From Nitrospirota bacterium (GTDB lineage Bacteria > Nitrospirota > Thermodesulfovibrionia > Thermodesulfovibrionales > UBA6898): 64,000 nt of DNA. The stretch spans positions 1-64,000 of the forward strand of contig QKDO01000080.1 of the NCBI GenBank assembly GCA_003252075.1, written 5' to 3'. A program made the position numbers and the translations under genes. How positions within the stretch are numbered: the stretch's first letter is position 1; the number at the start of each line of letters is the position of its first letter. Positions 24,205-33,299 of this stretch are shown here, one piece after another. Under the pieces are notes generated by a model, which searched no databases, was not told the origin of the DNA, and was given only the letters and a program-made list of their open reading frames with translations.

Positions 24205-25339
24205 AACGGTCATGATCGTTGCAGGCGAGACCTCGGGAGAGCTCTACGGAGCACTCCTTGCACAGGCGCTTAAAAAAAAATTCCCTCAGGTCAGGGTCGT
24301 CGGCATCGGCGGTGAACGGATGCAGGCTGCCGGTGTCGAGCTCATTTCCGGCATAGCAAGCGCTTTCGGTCTTGCCGAGGCCGTATCTTCTCTCAGGACA
24401 CTCAAGGAAACGTTCCGGAAAGCCTCTGATGCATTCCGCAAATATCGTCCTTCTGTCCTCGTGCTTATCGACTATCCGGACTTCAACCTCCGCCTGGCGG
24501 CAGAAGCGCGGATGCTGCGGATCCCCGTGCTCTATTATGTGAGCCCGCAGGTATGGGCATGGAGAAGGGGCAGGGTAAAGAAAATCTCCCGGCTGGTGGA
24601 CAGAATGGCGGTCATACTTCCTTTTGAAGAAGCGATCTACCGCGATACCGGCCTTGAAGTTGAATTCGTCGGTCATCCGGTCCTTGACGAGATACGCGGG
24701 ATGAAGACCGGCAAGCATGCGCTGAAGGCGGAGCTGGGCCTTGATCCGGGTCTGCCGCTCATATCTCTGCTTCCCGGCAGCAGGCCCCAGGAGCTGGAAC
24801 GGCTCCTCCCTCTGGTGCTGGATATCGTCAGGGCATGCAAAGGGACATTCCCGGGATATCAGTACTGTATCCCTTTTGCACCGAACACTGACTTGGTAAA
24901 GCACCTGTCATGCATTGATATGCTGAAGGCTGAAGACGTATCGGTCAATAAGAGTGCATCCCTCAGGACTCTTGCCGCTTCTGACTATGCAGTGATCGCT
25001 TCCGGCACGGCAACGCTGCAGGCGGCGCTGCTTGGTGTACCGCTGGTGGTGATGTACAAGCTTTTTCCCCTGACGTTCTGGTTGGGCAAACGCATCGTAA
25101 AAGTCAAATGGGTTTCACTAATCAATATCCTTTCGGACCGAGAGGTCGTTCGGGAACTGCTCCAGAAGGATGCAACCGTAGAGAACGTGCTGCAGGAGCT
25201 GCATAAGATTATGAACGATGCAACGTATCGCGATCAGATGCGGAAAGCATATGAAGACGTGCGTGCGGTCTTTGCCGAAAGACATGCCTCAGAACGGGTG
25301 GCCGACCTGATCATCGCCATGGCCGGTTGGAAGAGATAA
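24197..25339 (+). CDS. lpxB: lipid-A-disaccharide synthase
   Basis: A 380-residue GT19 glycosyltransferase joining UDP-2,3-diacyl-GlcN and lipid X into the lipid A disaccharide on the inner face of the inner membrane. Recognised from VMIVAGETSGELYGALLAQALK, YVSPQVWAWRRGRVKKI, LPFEE, EFVGHPVLDE, LLPGSRPQELERLLP and ASGTATLQAALLGVPLVVMYK. It starts inside the end of gnnB (overlap of eight bases), consistent with a single operon for lipid A assembly. Confidence 0.96.
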   Translation: MSETVMIVAGETSGELYGALLAQALKKKFPQVRVVGIGGERMQAAGVELISGIASAFGLAEAVSSLRTLKETFRKASDAFRKYRPSVLVLIDYPDFNLRLAAEARMLRIPVLYYVSPQVWAWRRGRVKKISRLVDRMAVILPFEEAIYRDTGLEVEFVGHPVLDEIRGMKTGKHALKAELGLDPGLPLISLLPGSRPQELERLLPLVLDIVRACKGTFPGYQYCIPFAPNTDLVKHLSCIDMLKAEDVSVNKSASLRTLAASDYAVIASGTATLQAALLGVPLVVMYKLFPLTFWLGKRIVKVKWVSLINILSDREVVRELLQKDATVENVLQELHKIMNDATYRDQMRKAYEDVRAVFAERHASERVADLIIAMAGWKR

Positions 25340-25571
25340 CGTGAAGGGCATGTGGGATACGGATTTGGCCGATGCCTCTCAAAACCGGTCAGGGCGATGA
25401 GACTCCCCGGCGCCTTGGATTGTGGTATCAGATGCTCAGCGCCCGGACCCCCCCTGAATGAGTATGCTGTTGCGGCTTCCGGTGCTCTTTGGTACCGTTG
25501 CGGCCGGATTTCTGCTTTGCCTGCCTCAGCTGCACGCCGGGTATCGTTGCAGCCGGAAAGACAGGACTGAC

Positions 25572-26837
25572 ATGTTCCTCGTCTACAGCATCCTTTATGC
25601 AGTAGCGCTGTTCATCCTCTTCATCCCGCACTATTTCAAACGCCCCAAGGATTTGCGAAAAAAGTGGCTGCGGGAAAAATGTGGTCTCTTCGCCAGTGAT
25701 CTTCGAACCCTGACCCTTGCCCCTGTCTGGTTCCACGCTGTCTCTGTCGGTGAAGTGAATGCCGTGGTACCTCTCCTGAAAAGACTGAAACGGACCTATC
25801 CGGATCTCCCGGTTGTCCTTTCGACCATTACCGATACCGGCCGGAAGGTTGCCGCGGAAAACGCTCCGGAAGGGACCATGATCGTATATCTCCCCTTTGA
25901 CCTGGCATGCATCCTGAACCGGTGCTTTGCCCGACTCAGGCCAAGGCTCTTCATCGTGGTGGAGACCGAGCTTTGGCCCAATATCTTCAGGGTCGCCCAT
26001 GAGAGAAATGTCCCGGTTCTGGTACTCAACGGCAGGATATCCGAGAAGTCGGCACAAGGATACCGGAAGATCTCCTTTTTCATGAAGAAGGTCTTCGAAG
26101 AGGTAGCGCTCTTCTGCATGCAGAGCAGCTCCGATGCGGAGCGGATACGGTCGATCGGCGCTGATGAAAAGAAGGTCAGGGTCACAGGCAACTTCAAGTT
26201 CGATATGGATATTTCGCAGGATGTGCCTGAATGGATACGGGGGATCAAGGGCCCGGTGATCGTAGCCGGCAGTACGCACGCGGGAGAGGAGCAGATCATC
26301 ATCGATGCCTACCGGGAGAACGTCTACCTCTTCCCCGGCCTCAAGCTCATTATCGCACCCCGCCACCCGGAGCGGTTCAAAGAGGCAGAGGAGACTATTA
26401 TCAGCTCTGACATGCGCTATATAAAACGTACGGAGCTGGGTACGGAAACCGCCGGGCTGCAAGGCAGATCATTTAATATCTTTCTGCTTGATACGGTGGG
26501 AGAATTGAGCGCTGTCTACAGCATTGCCGATATGGCGATCATGGGCAAGAGCTTTGAGGGGTTTGGCGGCCAGAACCCGCTTGAGCCTGCCTACTGGGGA
26601 AAGCCGATCATCTGCGGACCGCACATGGAGAACTTCCCGTTCACGAAAACATTTCTTGATGAAGACGCAGCCTTCGAGGTAACGGCGGCTGGTCTTGCCA
26701 AGAAGATAAAGGAACTTCTCATGCAGCCCGAAAAGGCAAGGGCAGCAGGGGAAAAGGCCCGCTCCCTATACCTGAGAAATTCCGGCGCTGTTGACCGCGC
26801 AGTAAAGATCATCGGGGAATACATTACCGCAGAGTAG
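25572..26837 (+). CDS. kdtA: 3-deoxy-D-manno-octulosonic acid (Kdo) transferase
   Basis: A 421-residue GT30 enzyme adding Kdo to lipid IVA. It has an N-terminal anchor (MFLVYSILYAVALFILFIPH), then WFHAVSVGEVNAVVPLLKRL, LSTITDTGRKVA, VVETELWPN, LVLNGRISEKSAQGYRK, GNFKFDM, APRHPERFKEAEE and GGQNPLEPAYWGKPIICGPHMENF. The start at 25572 is chosen because the family begins at this anchor; an upstream extension in the same frame is possible but atypical. A gap of about 230 bases separates it from lpxB, where msbA or lpxL-type genes sit in some relatives; none is seen here. Confidence 0.94.
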   Translation: MFLVYSILYAVALFILFIPHYFKRPKDLRKKWLREKCGLFASDLRTLTLAPVWFHAVSVGEVNAVVPLLKRLKRTYPDLPVVLSTITDTGRKVAAENAPEGTMIVYLPFDLACILNRCFARLRPRLFIVVETELWPNIFRVAHERNVPVLVLNGRISEKSAQGYRKISFFMKKVFEEVALFCMQSSSDAERIRSIGADEKKVRVTGNFKFDMDISQDVPEWIRGIKGPVIVAGSTHAGEEQIIIDAYRENVYLFPGLKLIIAPRHPERFKEAEETIISSDMRYIKRTELGTETAGLQGRSFNIFLLDTVGELSAVYSIADMAIMGKSFEGFGGQNPLEPAYWGKPIICGPHMENFPFTKTFLDEDAAFEVTAAGLAKKIKELLMQPEKARAAGEKARSLYLRNSGAVDRAVKIIGEYITAE

Positions 26838-26891
26838 CTCGTTTCCCTAGAGTAATTACCTGCCTGCAAGACCGGAAGCTCTGGCAAGGCC

Positions 26892-27199
26892 TCAGGCGAC
26901 AACAACGCCGTTACGGATATTCAGTCCGACTAAGTTCGCGGCTGCAGTGAAGCCGATAACCGGGAACACACTGTCGCTGTCGTAACTGTCAACAACCGTG
27001 CATGCCGCGCCTTTGACCTCGAATCGTCAGGCTGTCCATGCGGTTACGATCACCCGCTGCAGAGAGGTCTTTCCCCGCATCGGTGCGGAGCAGACAGCGG
27101 GTTGCCGCCTTCAGCCTGATCTCATCAGCTCCCGCAAGGGCATTTGCCTCCTGCGCCGTTCCCTGCTCTCTCCGATGTCTGCCTCTGTTATTCCCTCAT
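26892..27199 (-). pseudogene. doubly frameshifted small gene after glgC
   Basis: Downstream of glgC, the minus strand carries coding sequence split over two frames. First comes EGITEADIGES, then, in the next frame, EQGTAQEANALAGADEIRLK through DRNRMDSLTI. The original frame then resumes with EVKGAACTVVDSYDSDSVFP through NIRNGVVVA and a stop at 26892. The joins are near 27166 and 27021. Two compensating shifts give one smooth product of about 105 residues. ATG 27199 is a possible start. I do not recognise the family. It is either a decayed gene or a gene with two base-call errors. Confidence 0.55.
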
Positions 27200-27203
27200 A
27201 ACA

Positions 27204-28436
27204 TCATTTGGCAACGACAACGATCCCGGATTCGGTAACTATGCATCCCCGCAACCTGTCCTCCTCGTGGTCAAACCCGATCTCCATTCCTTCCGGAATC
27301 ACGATATTTTCATCTATGATCGCTCTTCTGATCTTTGCATGCCTTCCCACCTGGACATTATCGAACAAGATCGAATCCTCAACAAGGGCGTAGCTGTTGA
27401 TTTTGCTGCAAGGCCCGAGTATAGACCTGCGCACGGTACCACCGCTTGTAATGCAGCCTCCGCAGACAAGACTGTCGATGTTTATGCCGCGCCGGTCCTC
27501 CTCATCGAAAATGGTCTTTGCCGGCGGAAGATTGCCCTGGTTCGTGAGGATGGGCCAGCCTAAATTGTAGAGGTTGAGCTGCGGACTGATGCTGATAAGG
27601 TCCATATTTGCCTCATAATACGTATCTATGGTTCCCACATCTTTCCAGTATCCTCGCTCATTCGGCTCCATGCCCGGGACTTCATTATCAAAGAAACTGT
27701 AGGCAAATATCTTGTCTCCCCGTGAAAGCATCAGCGGAATGATATGCTTTCCAAAATCAAGGTCTTCATGATGCCTTTTCCCTTCCTGCAGGACCTCGAC
27801 CAGTTTTTTCGTAGAGAAAATATAATTCCCCATGGATGCAAAACAGGAATGCCTTCCGGGGATACGGGGAGGATTTTGCGATTTCTCGACAAATGACATG
27901 ACTTTCAGGTCTTCATCTACGGAAAGCACGCCAAGGCGGGTGGCATCCTCAGGTGAGACCTCCAGTGAGGCAACGGTAAGATCCGCCCTGTTCCTGCGGT
28001 GGTATTCCATCATCTGGGAGATGTCCATCTTATAGATATGGTCGCCGCCGAAGATGACCACAAAATCTGCACCGGAGTAATTGATGAATCTCAGATTCTG
28101 ATATATTGCATCAGCAGTACCTGAAAACCACTGCTGGCTTATGCTGTCGGTCTCGGGGGATATCGTATCGTAAAACTCTCCCAGCCCGGTCCATCTGGCC
28201 CATGATTCCTTGACGTGTTTATTGAGGGAATATGCTTGGTACTGGGTAAGGATGTATACCTTCTTGATGCCCGAATTAAACATGTTGCTTAAGACAAAGT
28301 CTATTATCTTATATTTTCCGCCAAAGGGAACCGAGGGCTTTGACCTGCGCAGGGTAATGGGACTGAGTCTCTCCCCTTTTCCACCCGCAAGGACCATCGC
28401 GATTGTGTTTCTTGTGATATTTCCTGCAGCATACAT
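27204..28436 (-). CDS. glgC: glucose-1-phosphate adenylyltransferase
   Basis: A 410-residue ADP-glucose pyrophosphorylase making ADP-glucose for glycogen synthesis. The N-terminus has AMVLAGGKGERLSPITLRRSKPSVPFGGKYKIIDF, the nucleotide-binding and activator region. Later landmarks are FSGTADAIYQN, VVIFGGDHIYKMD and WKDVGTIDTYYEANMDL. The C-terminal left-handed beta helix (VCGGCITSGGTVRRSILG, then EDSILFDNVQVG) is the regulatory domain. Length is normal. The enzyme is usually allosteric. A GH57 branching enzyme gene lies about 17 kb away in this window. Confidence 0.96.
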   Translation of the reverse strand: MYAAGNITRNTIAMVLAGGKGERLSPITLRRSKPSVPFGGKYKIIDFVLSNMFNSGIKKVYILTQYQAYSLNKHVKESWARWTGLGEFYDTISPETDSISQQWFSGTADAIYQNLRFINYSGADFVVIFGGDHIYKMDISQMMEYHRRNRADLTVASLEVSPEDATRLGVLSVDEDLKVMSFVEKSQNPPRIPGRHSCFASMGNYIFSTKKLVEVLQEGKRHHEDLDFGKHIIPLMLSRGDKIFAYSFFDNEVPGMEPNERGYWKDVGTIDTYYEANMDLISISPQLNLYNLGWPILTNQGNLPPAKTIFDEEDRRGINIDSLVCGGCITSGGTVRRSILGPCSKINSYALVEDSILFDNVQVGRHAKIRRAIIDENIVIPEGMEIGFDHEEDRLRGCIVTESGIVVVAK

Positions 28437-28635
28437 GTTTGCGTTCCCCTTTCTTGTCGGCTCTTTCCTTGACTACAATCTATCAAAGCAAATACCACTT
28501 GAGAAGCTGTTTTCATGCCAGGAATGATAGAGCAGTTCCGGTCAGCGGGAAGGAGACGGCAACGGCGGCCAACCGTGCGGACCTCGGCTCCTGATCCCAA
28601 ACAATGCTGCAGCCGCATCCGAGAAACTCGTCAGC

Positions 28636-28824
28636 TCATGGTCCCTGCGGGCCTTCTTCCATGATATACCGAAGAAGAAATTCTTCATCCTTCGGCGTGA
28701 GATCGAACTTGAGGCATGCCCTCTCGATGAGGGTGAAGAGGGGAATGCCGGGGTGTTCGCAGCGTTCATCTGATATCCACTTGACCGCCCTTCGTAACTG
28801 CTCGCCTTCCGGAAGAATGCTCAT
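28636..28824 (-). CDS. small conserved-looking protein, unknown function
   Basis: A 62-residue helical protein, MSILPEGEQLRRAVKWISDE to the end EEGPQGP. GGGGGAG seven bases before the ATG is a strong ribosome binding site. It has one cysteine near the middle and the segment LIERACLKFDLTPKDEEFLLRY. It follows the YchJ-like gene by 37 bases on the same strand. From memory, similar 60-residue proteins occur in delta-like bacteria, without known function. Confidence 0.65.
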   Translation of the reverse strand: MSILPEGEQLRRAVKWISDERCEHPGIPLFTLIERACLKFDLTPKDEEFLLRYIMEEGPQGP

Positions 28825-28861
28825 AATGCTCCCCCCTTGGATGCCGCGTAATCGCTATGTT

Positions 28862-29353
28862 TCAGTTGCCGCAGCATTTCTTGAATTTCCTTCCGCTCCC
28901 GCAGGGACACGGGTCATTACGACCGGTCTTGGGCTCCGCCCGCACAACCTGCTTTGGCGGGAGCACTTTGCCGTCAACGAGATACCATAGGCCGGACTCT
29001 TTTCTGAATGAGGACCGTTCATGGTGTTCATGTCTGGTCCCGTTATCCGTGAACGTTGCTATGAAATCGACAGTCCCTTCGCTGTCGTCCGGGCCCCCGC
29101 CGACGGTCCCTACAATCTCGAGTTTATGCCATGCAGAGCGCTCTGCCCACGCGCGGGTAGTCTCTTCATTAAAATCCGTCCGGTGGTCAGGATGAAGGGA
29201 AGAACGCAGGTAATCAATCTCTTTCATCACATATGCAGTGTAGCGTGAGCGCATGAGCTGTTCCGCAGTTGCTGCCTGACGCTCACCCTGTATCAAGGGT
29301 CCGCAGCATGCATCATATGCAGCATCTGAACCGCAGGGGCATCTATCCATCAA
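28862..29353 (-). CDS. YchJ-family protein with two SEC-C motifs
   Basis: A 163-residue protein carrying SEC-C zinc motifs at both ends ([15 protein letters not shown] at 5-19 and [13 protein letters not shown] near the C-terminus). An NTF2-like YchJ core lies between, starting [20 protein letters not shown] and including WHKLEIVG and VDFIATF. SEC-C motifs bind zinc and often mediate contacts with SecB or other partners. The function of YchJ is not known. It is followed by the 62-residue gene on the same strand. Confidence 0.88.
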   Translation of the reverse strand: MMDRCPCGSDAAYDACCGPLIQGERQAATAEQLMRSRYTAYVMKEIDYLRSSLHPDHRTDFNEETTRAWAERSAWHKLEIVGTVGGGPDDSEGTVDFIATFTDNGTRHEHHERSSFRKESGLWYLVDGKVLPPKQVVRAEPKTGRNDPCPCGSGRKFKKCCGN

Positions 29354-29511
29354 TATCTCCTTGTGCGTTTATCACGCTCGTGCTGCAGAGTCAGCAGGTT
29401 GTATTTTCAGGGTGTATTCTACCACGGAACGTATCATCAGCAGACGGCTTTGACGGAAAAAGTGAAAGATGTCTCATGATTTTGCGGGTAGTTGCGGTAG
29501 AATATCATGAC

Positions 29512-30531
29512 ATGAACCTGCTCGAATATCTGTATTATGTTGGTATGTCCGTGAAGCGGTTCTTCGCTCTGCGGAACCGCAAACGGCTTCCGTGCAGGGT
29601 TATCAGCATCGGGAATATTACGGTCGGCGGTACAGGGAAGACACCCGCAGCGATAGCCGTAGCTGAGGAGGCGAAAAAGCGGGGATTCCTGCCGGTGGTC
29701 CTCACCCGGGGCTACAAGGGAACCGTAAAGGGGCCGTGTTTTGTGTCACGGGGTGACGAACCGCTGCTGAGCGCAGCCCAGGCCGGCGACGAGCCGTACC
29801 TCATGGCGGAGAGACTGCGCGGAGTGCCGATCGTCAAAGGACCGGACCGGTTTGTTGCCGGAATGTTTGCACTGCAGGCATGGGACGGCAACGAGGGTCT
29901 CCCGCCGTCAGTCATCCGCAGGATCGTCTATATCCTGGACGACGGGTTTCAGCACTGGCAACTGCACCGGGACAGGGACATTGTACTTATCGATGCCGGA
30001 AACCCTTTCGGTAACAGGAAACTGTTGCCATCAGGGAGGTTGCGGGAGCCATTGACCGGTCTGAAACGGGCCGATGTTATTGCGGTCACCAAATCAGCCA
30101 GGCAGGACAGCGGCCTTGTGGCTGAATTGAGAAAATTCAACCGGCATGCACCGATCTTTTTCCCCGATCATCGGGCTGTTTCCATAACCCTGCCGTCAGG
30201 AGAGAAGAGACCTCCTGCATGGCTTCATGGCAGGAAGGTCTTCTGTTTCTGCGGTCTTGCTGATCCGGTATCATTCAGAAAGACGGTCTCGCGTGCCGGT
30301 GCTGAGGTCTCCGGCATGAAGACGTACCCGGACCACCATCCCTATGCGCAGAAGGACATCGCTGCGATCGCGCGGGAGTGCAGTGGGTCAGGAGCTGAAT
30401 GGGCCGTCACGACGGGAAAGGACATGGTTAAGATACGAGACCTTGATTTGCCGGGAAATATTCTTATAATAGAGATTGCATTTACTGCAGATCGGCCTTT
30501 TTTCGACAGCGTGTTTGCTGAAGGTGTTTGA
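29512..30531 (+). CDS. lpxK: tetraacyldisaccharide 4'-kinase
   Basis: A 339-residue kinase phosphorylating the 4' position of the lipid A disaccharide at the inner membrane. It opens MNLLEYLYYVGMSVKRFFAL, followed by the Walker A-like ISIGNITVGGTGKTP, VVLTRGYKG, the catalytic segment VYILDDGFQHWQLHRD and YPDHHPY. ATG 29512 matches the usual family N-terminus; longer in-frame starts lack support. It is separated from lpxB/kdtA by the glgC block. The yjbQ gene begins at or just past its stop. Confidence 0.94.
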   Translation: MNLLEYLYYVGMSVKRFFALRNRKRLPCRVISIGNITVGGTGKTPAAIAVAEEAKKRGFLPVVLTRGYKGTVKGPCFVSRGDEPLLSAAQAGDEPYLMAERLRGVPIVKGPDRFVAGMFALQAWDGNEGLPPSVIRRIVYILDDGFQHWQLHRDRDIVLIDAGNPFGNRKLLPSGRLREPLTGLKRADVIAVTKSARQDSGLVAELRKFNRHAPIFFPDHRAVSITLPSGEKRPPAWLHGRKVFCFCGLADPVSFRKTVSRAGAEVSGMKTYPDHHPYAQKDIAAIARECSGSGAEWAVTTGKDMVKIRDLDLPGNILIIEIAFTADRPFFDSVFAEGV

Positions 30532-30548
30532 AAGAGCAGGGGGTTCCG

Positions 30549-30962
30549 GTGGTACGGTATATCAACGTAAAGAGCAAAACAAGAACGGAATTTGTCGACA
30601 TTACGGAAAAGATCCAGGAGATGATCAAGGAGGCCGGGATCAGCAACGGCGTCTGCTATCTCTTCGTGCCGCATACGACAGCCGGCATCACGATCAATGA
30701 AGGCGCAGATCCGTCAGTGCAGCGCGACATCCAGACACACCTTAACAAGCTTGTGCCCTTTGAGGGAGATTATCACCACCGGGAGGGAAACTCCTCGGCA
30801 CATATCAAGGCCTCGGTCATCGGTGTGTCCGCAGTTGTATTTGTAGAGGAAGGGAAACTCGTGCTCGGCACCTGGCAGTCGATCTTCTTTTGCGAGTTTG
30901 ACGGTCCCCGGCATAGAAGAGTTTCCGTGAAGTTCACTGCCGGCGACCGGAAACAGGCATAG
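30549..30962 (+). CDS. yjbQ: YjbQ family protein (UPF0047)
   Basis: A 137-residue protein of the YjbQ/UPF0047 family, with VCYLFVPHTTAGITINEGAD, the GNSSAHIKASVIG segment with conserved His, and LGTWQSIFFCEFDGPRHRRV. E. coli YjbQ has weak thiamine-phosphate synthase activity, and databases use that name, but the true role is unclear. GTG 30549 with AGGGGG just upstream is chosen; a TTG at 30528 overlapping the lpxK stop is an alternative. It is translated with lpxK. Confidence 0.9.
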   Translation: MVRYINVKSKTRTEFVDITEKIQEMIKEAGISNGVCYLFVPHTTAGITINEGADPSVQRDIQTHLNKLVPFEGDYHHREGNSSAHIKASVIGVSAVVFVEEGKLVLGTWQSIFFCEFDGPRHRRVSVKFTAGDRKQA

Positions 30963-31002
30963 CCCTGCCAGCCCTTTCCCTGATGAAGGGCAGGGAGCAC
31001 AG

Positions 31003-31836
31003 ATGTCAGAACAGCATGACCAAAAAGCATACGCGCGGCTTGAACAGGAACTTTCCCGTCTCAGACATCAGCTGAATATCGTTTCATCTCCACTCGCTGT
31101 TCTTCTCAAACGGCGCGGATTCAGGATATTCCTTCAGGAGCCCGCAGGAGATCTTCTCATCCCTTCGAAACGGCATCGCGGTGTCTTTTATGACATGATG
31201 GCCAGATATTCCTTTCGGCTGTTCCTCCGGGACGTGATTAAACATCAGGCTTTTTTTACCCCGGGCATGGTCGCGCGGTATGCGACTGATGATGTGACTG
31301 CCCAGTACATCAGCTATCTCCTTTCCATCAGGCTCATAATAGGCAAGGACGACGGGTATGCGGTTGCCGGAAAGCAAGTCCGGAGCTTCGGTGAGACCCT
31401 CGAGTGGTATGTGGCCGAGATCTTCAGGCAAGAGTTCTCTGCAGAGGCTGTCTGGGGAGTCAGGTTCAAGGGCCGGAGGACGGGGGGGGATTATGATGTC
31501 ATTGCGAAGCTGGACGGCGTGCTTTGCTACACGGAGGTCAAATCATCGCCGCCTAAACAGATCTATGAAAGCGAAATAGCGGCATTCCTTGACAGGGTCG
31601 ATGACCTTGCCCCCGAGATCGCGATATTTCTCATGGATACCGAACTCAGGATGAAGGACAAGATCGTTCCGATGTTCGACGCAGAGCTTGCAACGAGAGG
31701 AAAAGGCGATATTCCGGTCGAACGGATGGAAAAAGAACTCTTTCGCATCGGCCGCAGAATCTATATAATAAACGCCAAAGACAGCATTGCCGGTAATCTG
31801 CAGAACGTTCTGAGCACATACTTCAGGGGGGGATGA
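31003..31836 (+). CDS. uncharacterised protein with PD-(D/E)XK-like core
   Basis: A 277-residue cytoplasmic protein. The N-terminus has a short coiled coil (ARLEQELSRLRHQLNIV), and the middle is helical. Around residues 131-182 the order E-x2-E, then GGDYDVIA (163-165), then YTEVKSS (E178, K180) matches the metal-binding core of PD-(D/E)XK nucleases. The C-terminus (IGRRIYIINAKDSIAGNLQNVLSTYF) also looks folded. No partner such as a methylase or helicase is adjacent; neighbours are yjbQ and phosphofructokinase. The nuclease role is inferred from the motif only. Confidence 0.65.
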   Translation: MSEQHDQKAYARLEQELSRLRHQLNIVSSPLAVLLKRRGFRIFLQEPAGDLLIPSKRHRGVFYDMMARYSFRLFLRDVIKHQAFFTPGMVARYATDDVTAQYISYLLSIRLIIGKDDGYAVAGKQVRSFGETLEWYVAEIFRQEFSAEAVWGVRFKGRRTGGDYDVIAKLDGVLCYTEVKSSPPKQIYESEIAAFLDRVDDLAPEIAIFLMDTELRMKDKIVPMFDAELATRGKGDIPVERMEKELFRIGRRIYIINAKDSIAGNLQNVLSTYFRGG

Positions 31837-32057
31837 TGGCAGGTGAGGGCTTGTGCGTTCCCGGTGCCGGGAACGTTGGCCGCCGAACAGCTTCCCGAAC
31901 TCCGCCAGGGACAGGCGCAAGGGATTGCGCTGTCTTCTGGCATGAGAATATGCCCTAGGTCAAGCAGACAGGTCCGTTCCGGAAGGAACACCGGCAAGGA
32001 TAGGACGGGCACGCGATCCGAACTGGAGAGGAGACATGAAGGCATCATGAAAAAAGC

Positions 32058-33299
32058 ATGAAGAAGGATGTTGTAGCCATAGTGGTAGGCGGAGGTCCTG
32101 CCCCGGGGATCAACGGTGTTATCAGTGCTGCAACGATCGAGGCGGTCAATGAGGGCAAAGAGGTGATCGGCATTGTCGGCGGCTTCAAGAGTCTTTTCGC
32201 GGGGGACAAAAAAAGTGCGGTTCACCTGAGCATCGATGAGGTCTCGCGGATCCACACCACGGGCGGCTCCATCCTTCGGACATCCCGCGACCCTGTGGAG
32301 GTTGCGCAGAAAGGTTTCCCGGTGCTTCAGCAGATGCTGAAGGCGCTTAATGTGCGCTACCTCATCACCATCGGCGGCGACGGCACTGCCTTCATGGCGC
32401 GCTGGATAGAGCGGGAGGCGCGGGGCAGACTTTCGGTCGTTCATGTCCCCAAAACCATAGATAATGACCTGCCGCTCCCGGGGGGCAGGTCTTCCTTCGG
32501 GTATCATACTGCTCGCCACTGGGGCGTCGAGATCGTGAAGAACATCATGGAAGATGCGCGGACTACCGGGCGATGGTATTTCATTACGACCATGGGCAGG
32601 AACGCCGGCCACCTTGCCCTCGGCATCGGGAAGGCTGTCGGTGCGACCGTGACCCTCATACCCGAGGAGTTCACGGGTGGGGCGCTTCACTTTCAGAAGA
32701 TCACGGATATCCTTGAGGGTTCGATCATTAAGCGGCTTGCCATGGGAAAAGATCATGGCATTGCGGTGCTGGCTGAAGGCATTGCGGCAAAGATCGGTGA
32801 GCAGGAACTTCGTTCCTGCGATGACATCAAGTGCGACGAACTGGGAAGACTGCGGCTTTCAGAGATCCAGCTCGGCAGGATCATCGGCGACTATGTCAGG
32901 AATAGCCTTGATGGCCGCGGGGTATCGATGACCATTGTCCATAAGACCATCGGCTATGAATTACGTGCAGCCGATCCGATTCCCTTTGATATCGAGTATA
33001 CCCGCGACCTCGGCTACGGGGCTGTCCGTTTCCTGCTCAGCGGCGGAACCGGGGCCATGATCACCCTTGATGAAGGCAGGCTCAGGCCTGTCTCATTTGT
33101 TGAGATGGCTGACCCGGCAACCGTCAAGACAAAGGTGCGCCTCGTCGATATCAGGTCAGAGGCCTATGAGGTTGGCAGGAAATACATGATCCGGCTTGAA
33201 AAAGGGGATTTCGAGCCCGGCAGCATAGAACCGCTTGCAAGCAAGGCTGGCATGAGCGTATCTGACTTCATGAAGCGTTTTTCCTATCTTGCTGCATGA
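32058..33299 (+). CDS. pfkA: 6-phosphofructokinase
   Basis: A 413-residue group A phosphofructokinase phosphorylating fructose 6-phosphate. Motifs: VGGGPAPGINGVI, ITIGGDGTAF (106-109 GGDG), PKTIDNDLPLPGG (131-137) and TTMGRNAGHLALGIG. Gly in GGDG is typical of ATP-using enzymes, and the Lys of PKTIDND is typical of PPi-using or plant-type enzymes. The Gly plus Lys pair as in plant ATP-dependent enzymes makes ATP use more likely. The length (413) also fits the long-chain group. The nearest gene downstream is oppositely oriented. Confidence 0.92.
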   Translation: MKKDVVAIVVGGGPAPGINGVISAATIEAVNEGKEVIGIVGGFKSLFAGDKKSAVHLSIDEVSRIHTTGGSILRTSRDPVEVAQKGFPVLQQMLKALNVRYLITIGGDGTAFMARWIEREARGRLSVVHVPKTIDNDLPLPGGRSSFGYHTARHWGVEIVKNIMEDARTTGRWYFITTMGRNAGHLALGIGKAVGATVTLIPEEFTGGALHFQKITDILEGSIIKRLAMGKDHGIAVLAEGIAAKIGEQELRSCDDIKCDELGRLRLSEIQLGRIIGDYVRNSLDGRGVSMTIVHKTIGYELRAADPIPFDIEYTRDLGYGAVRFLLSGGTGAMITLDEGRLRPVSFVEMADPATVKTKVRLVDIRSEAYEVGRKYMIRLEKGDFEPGSIEPLASKAGMSVSDFMKRFSYLAA

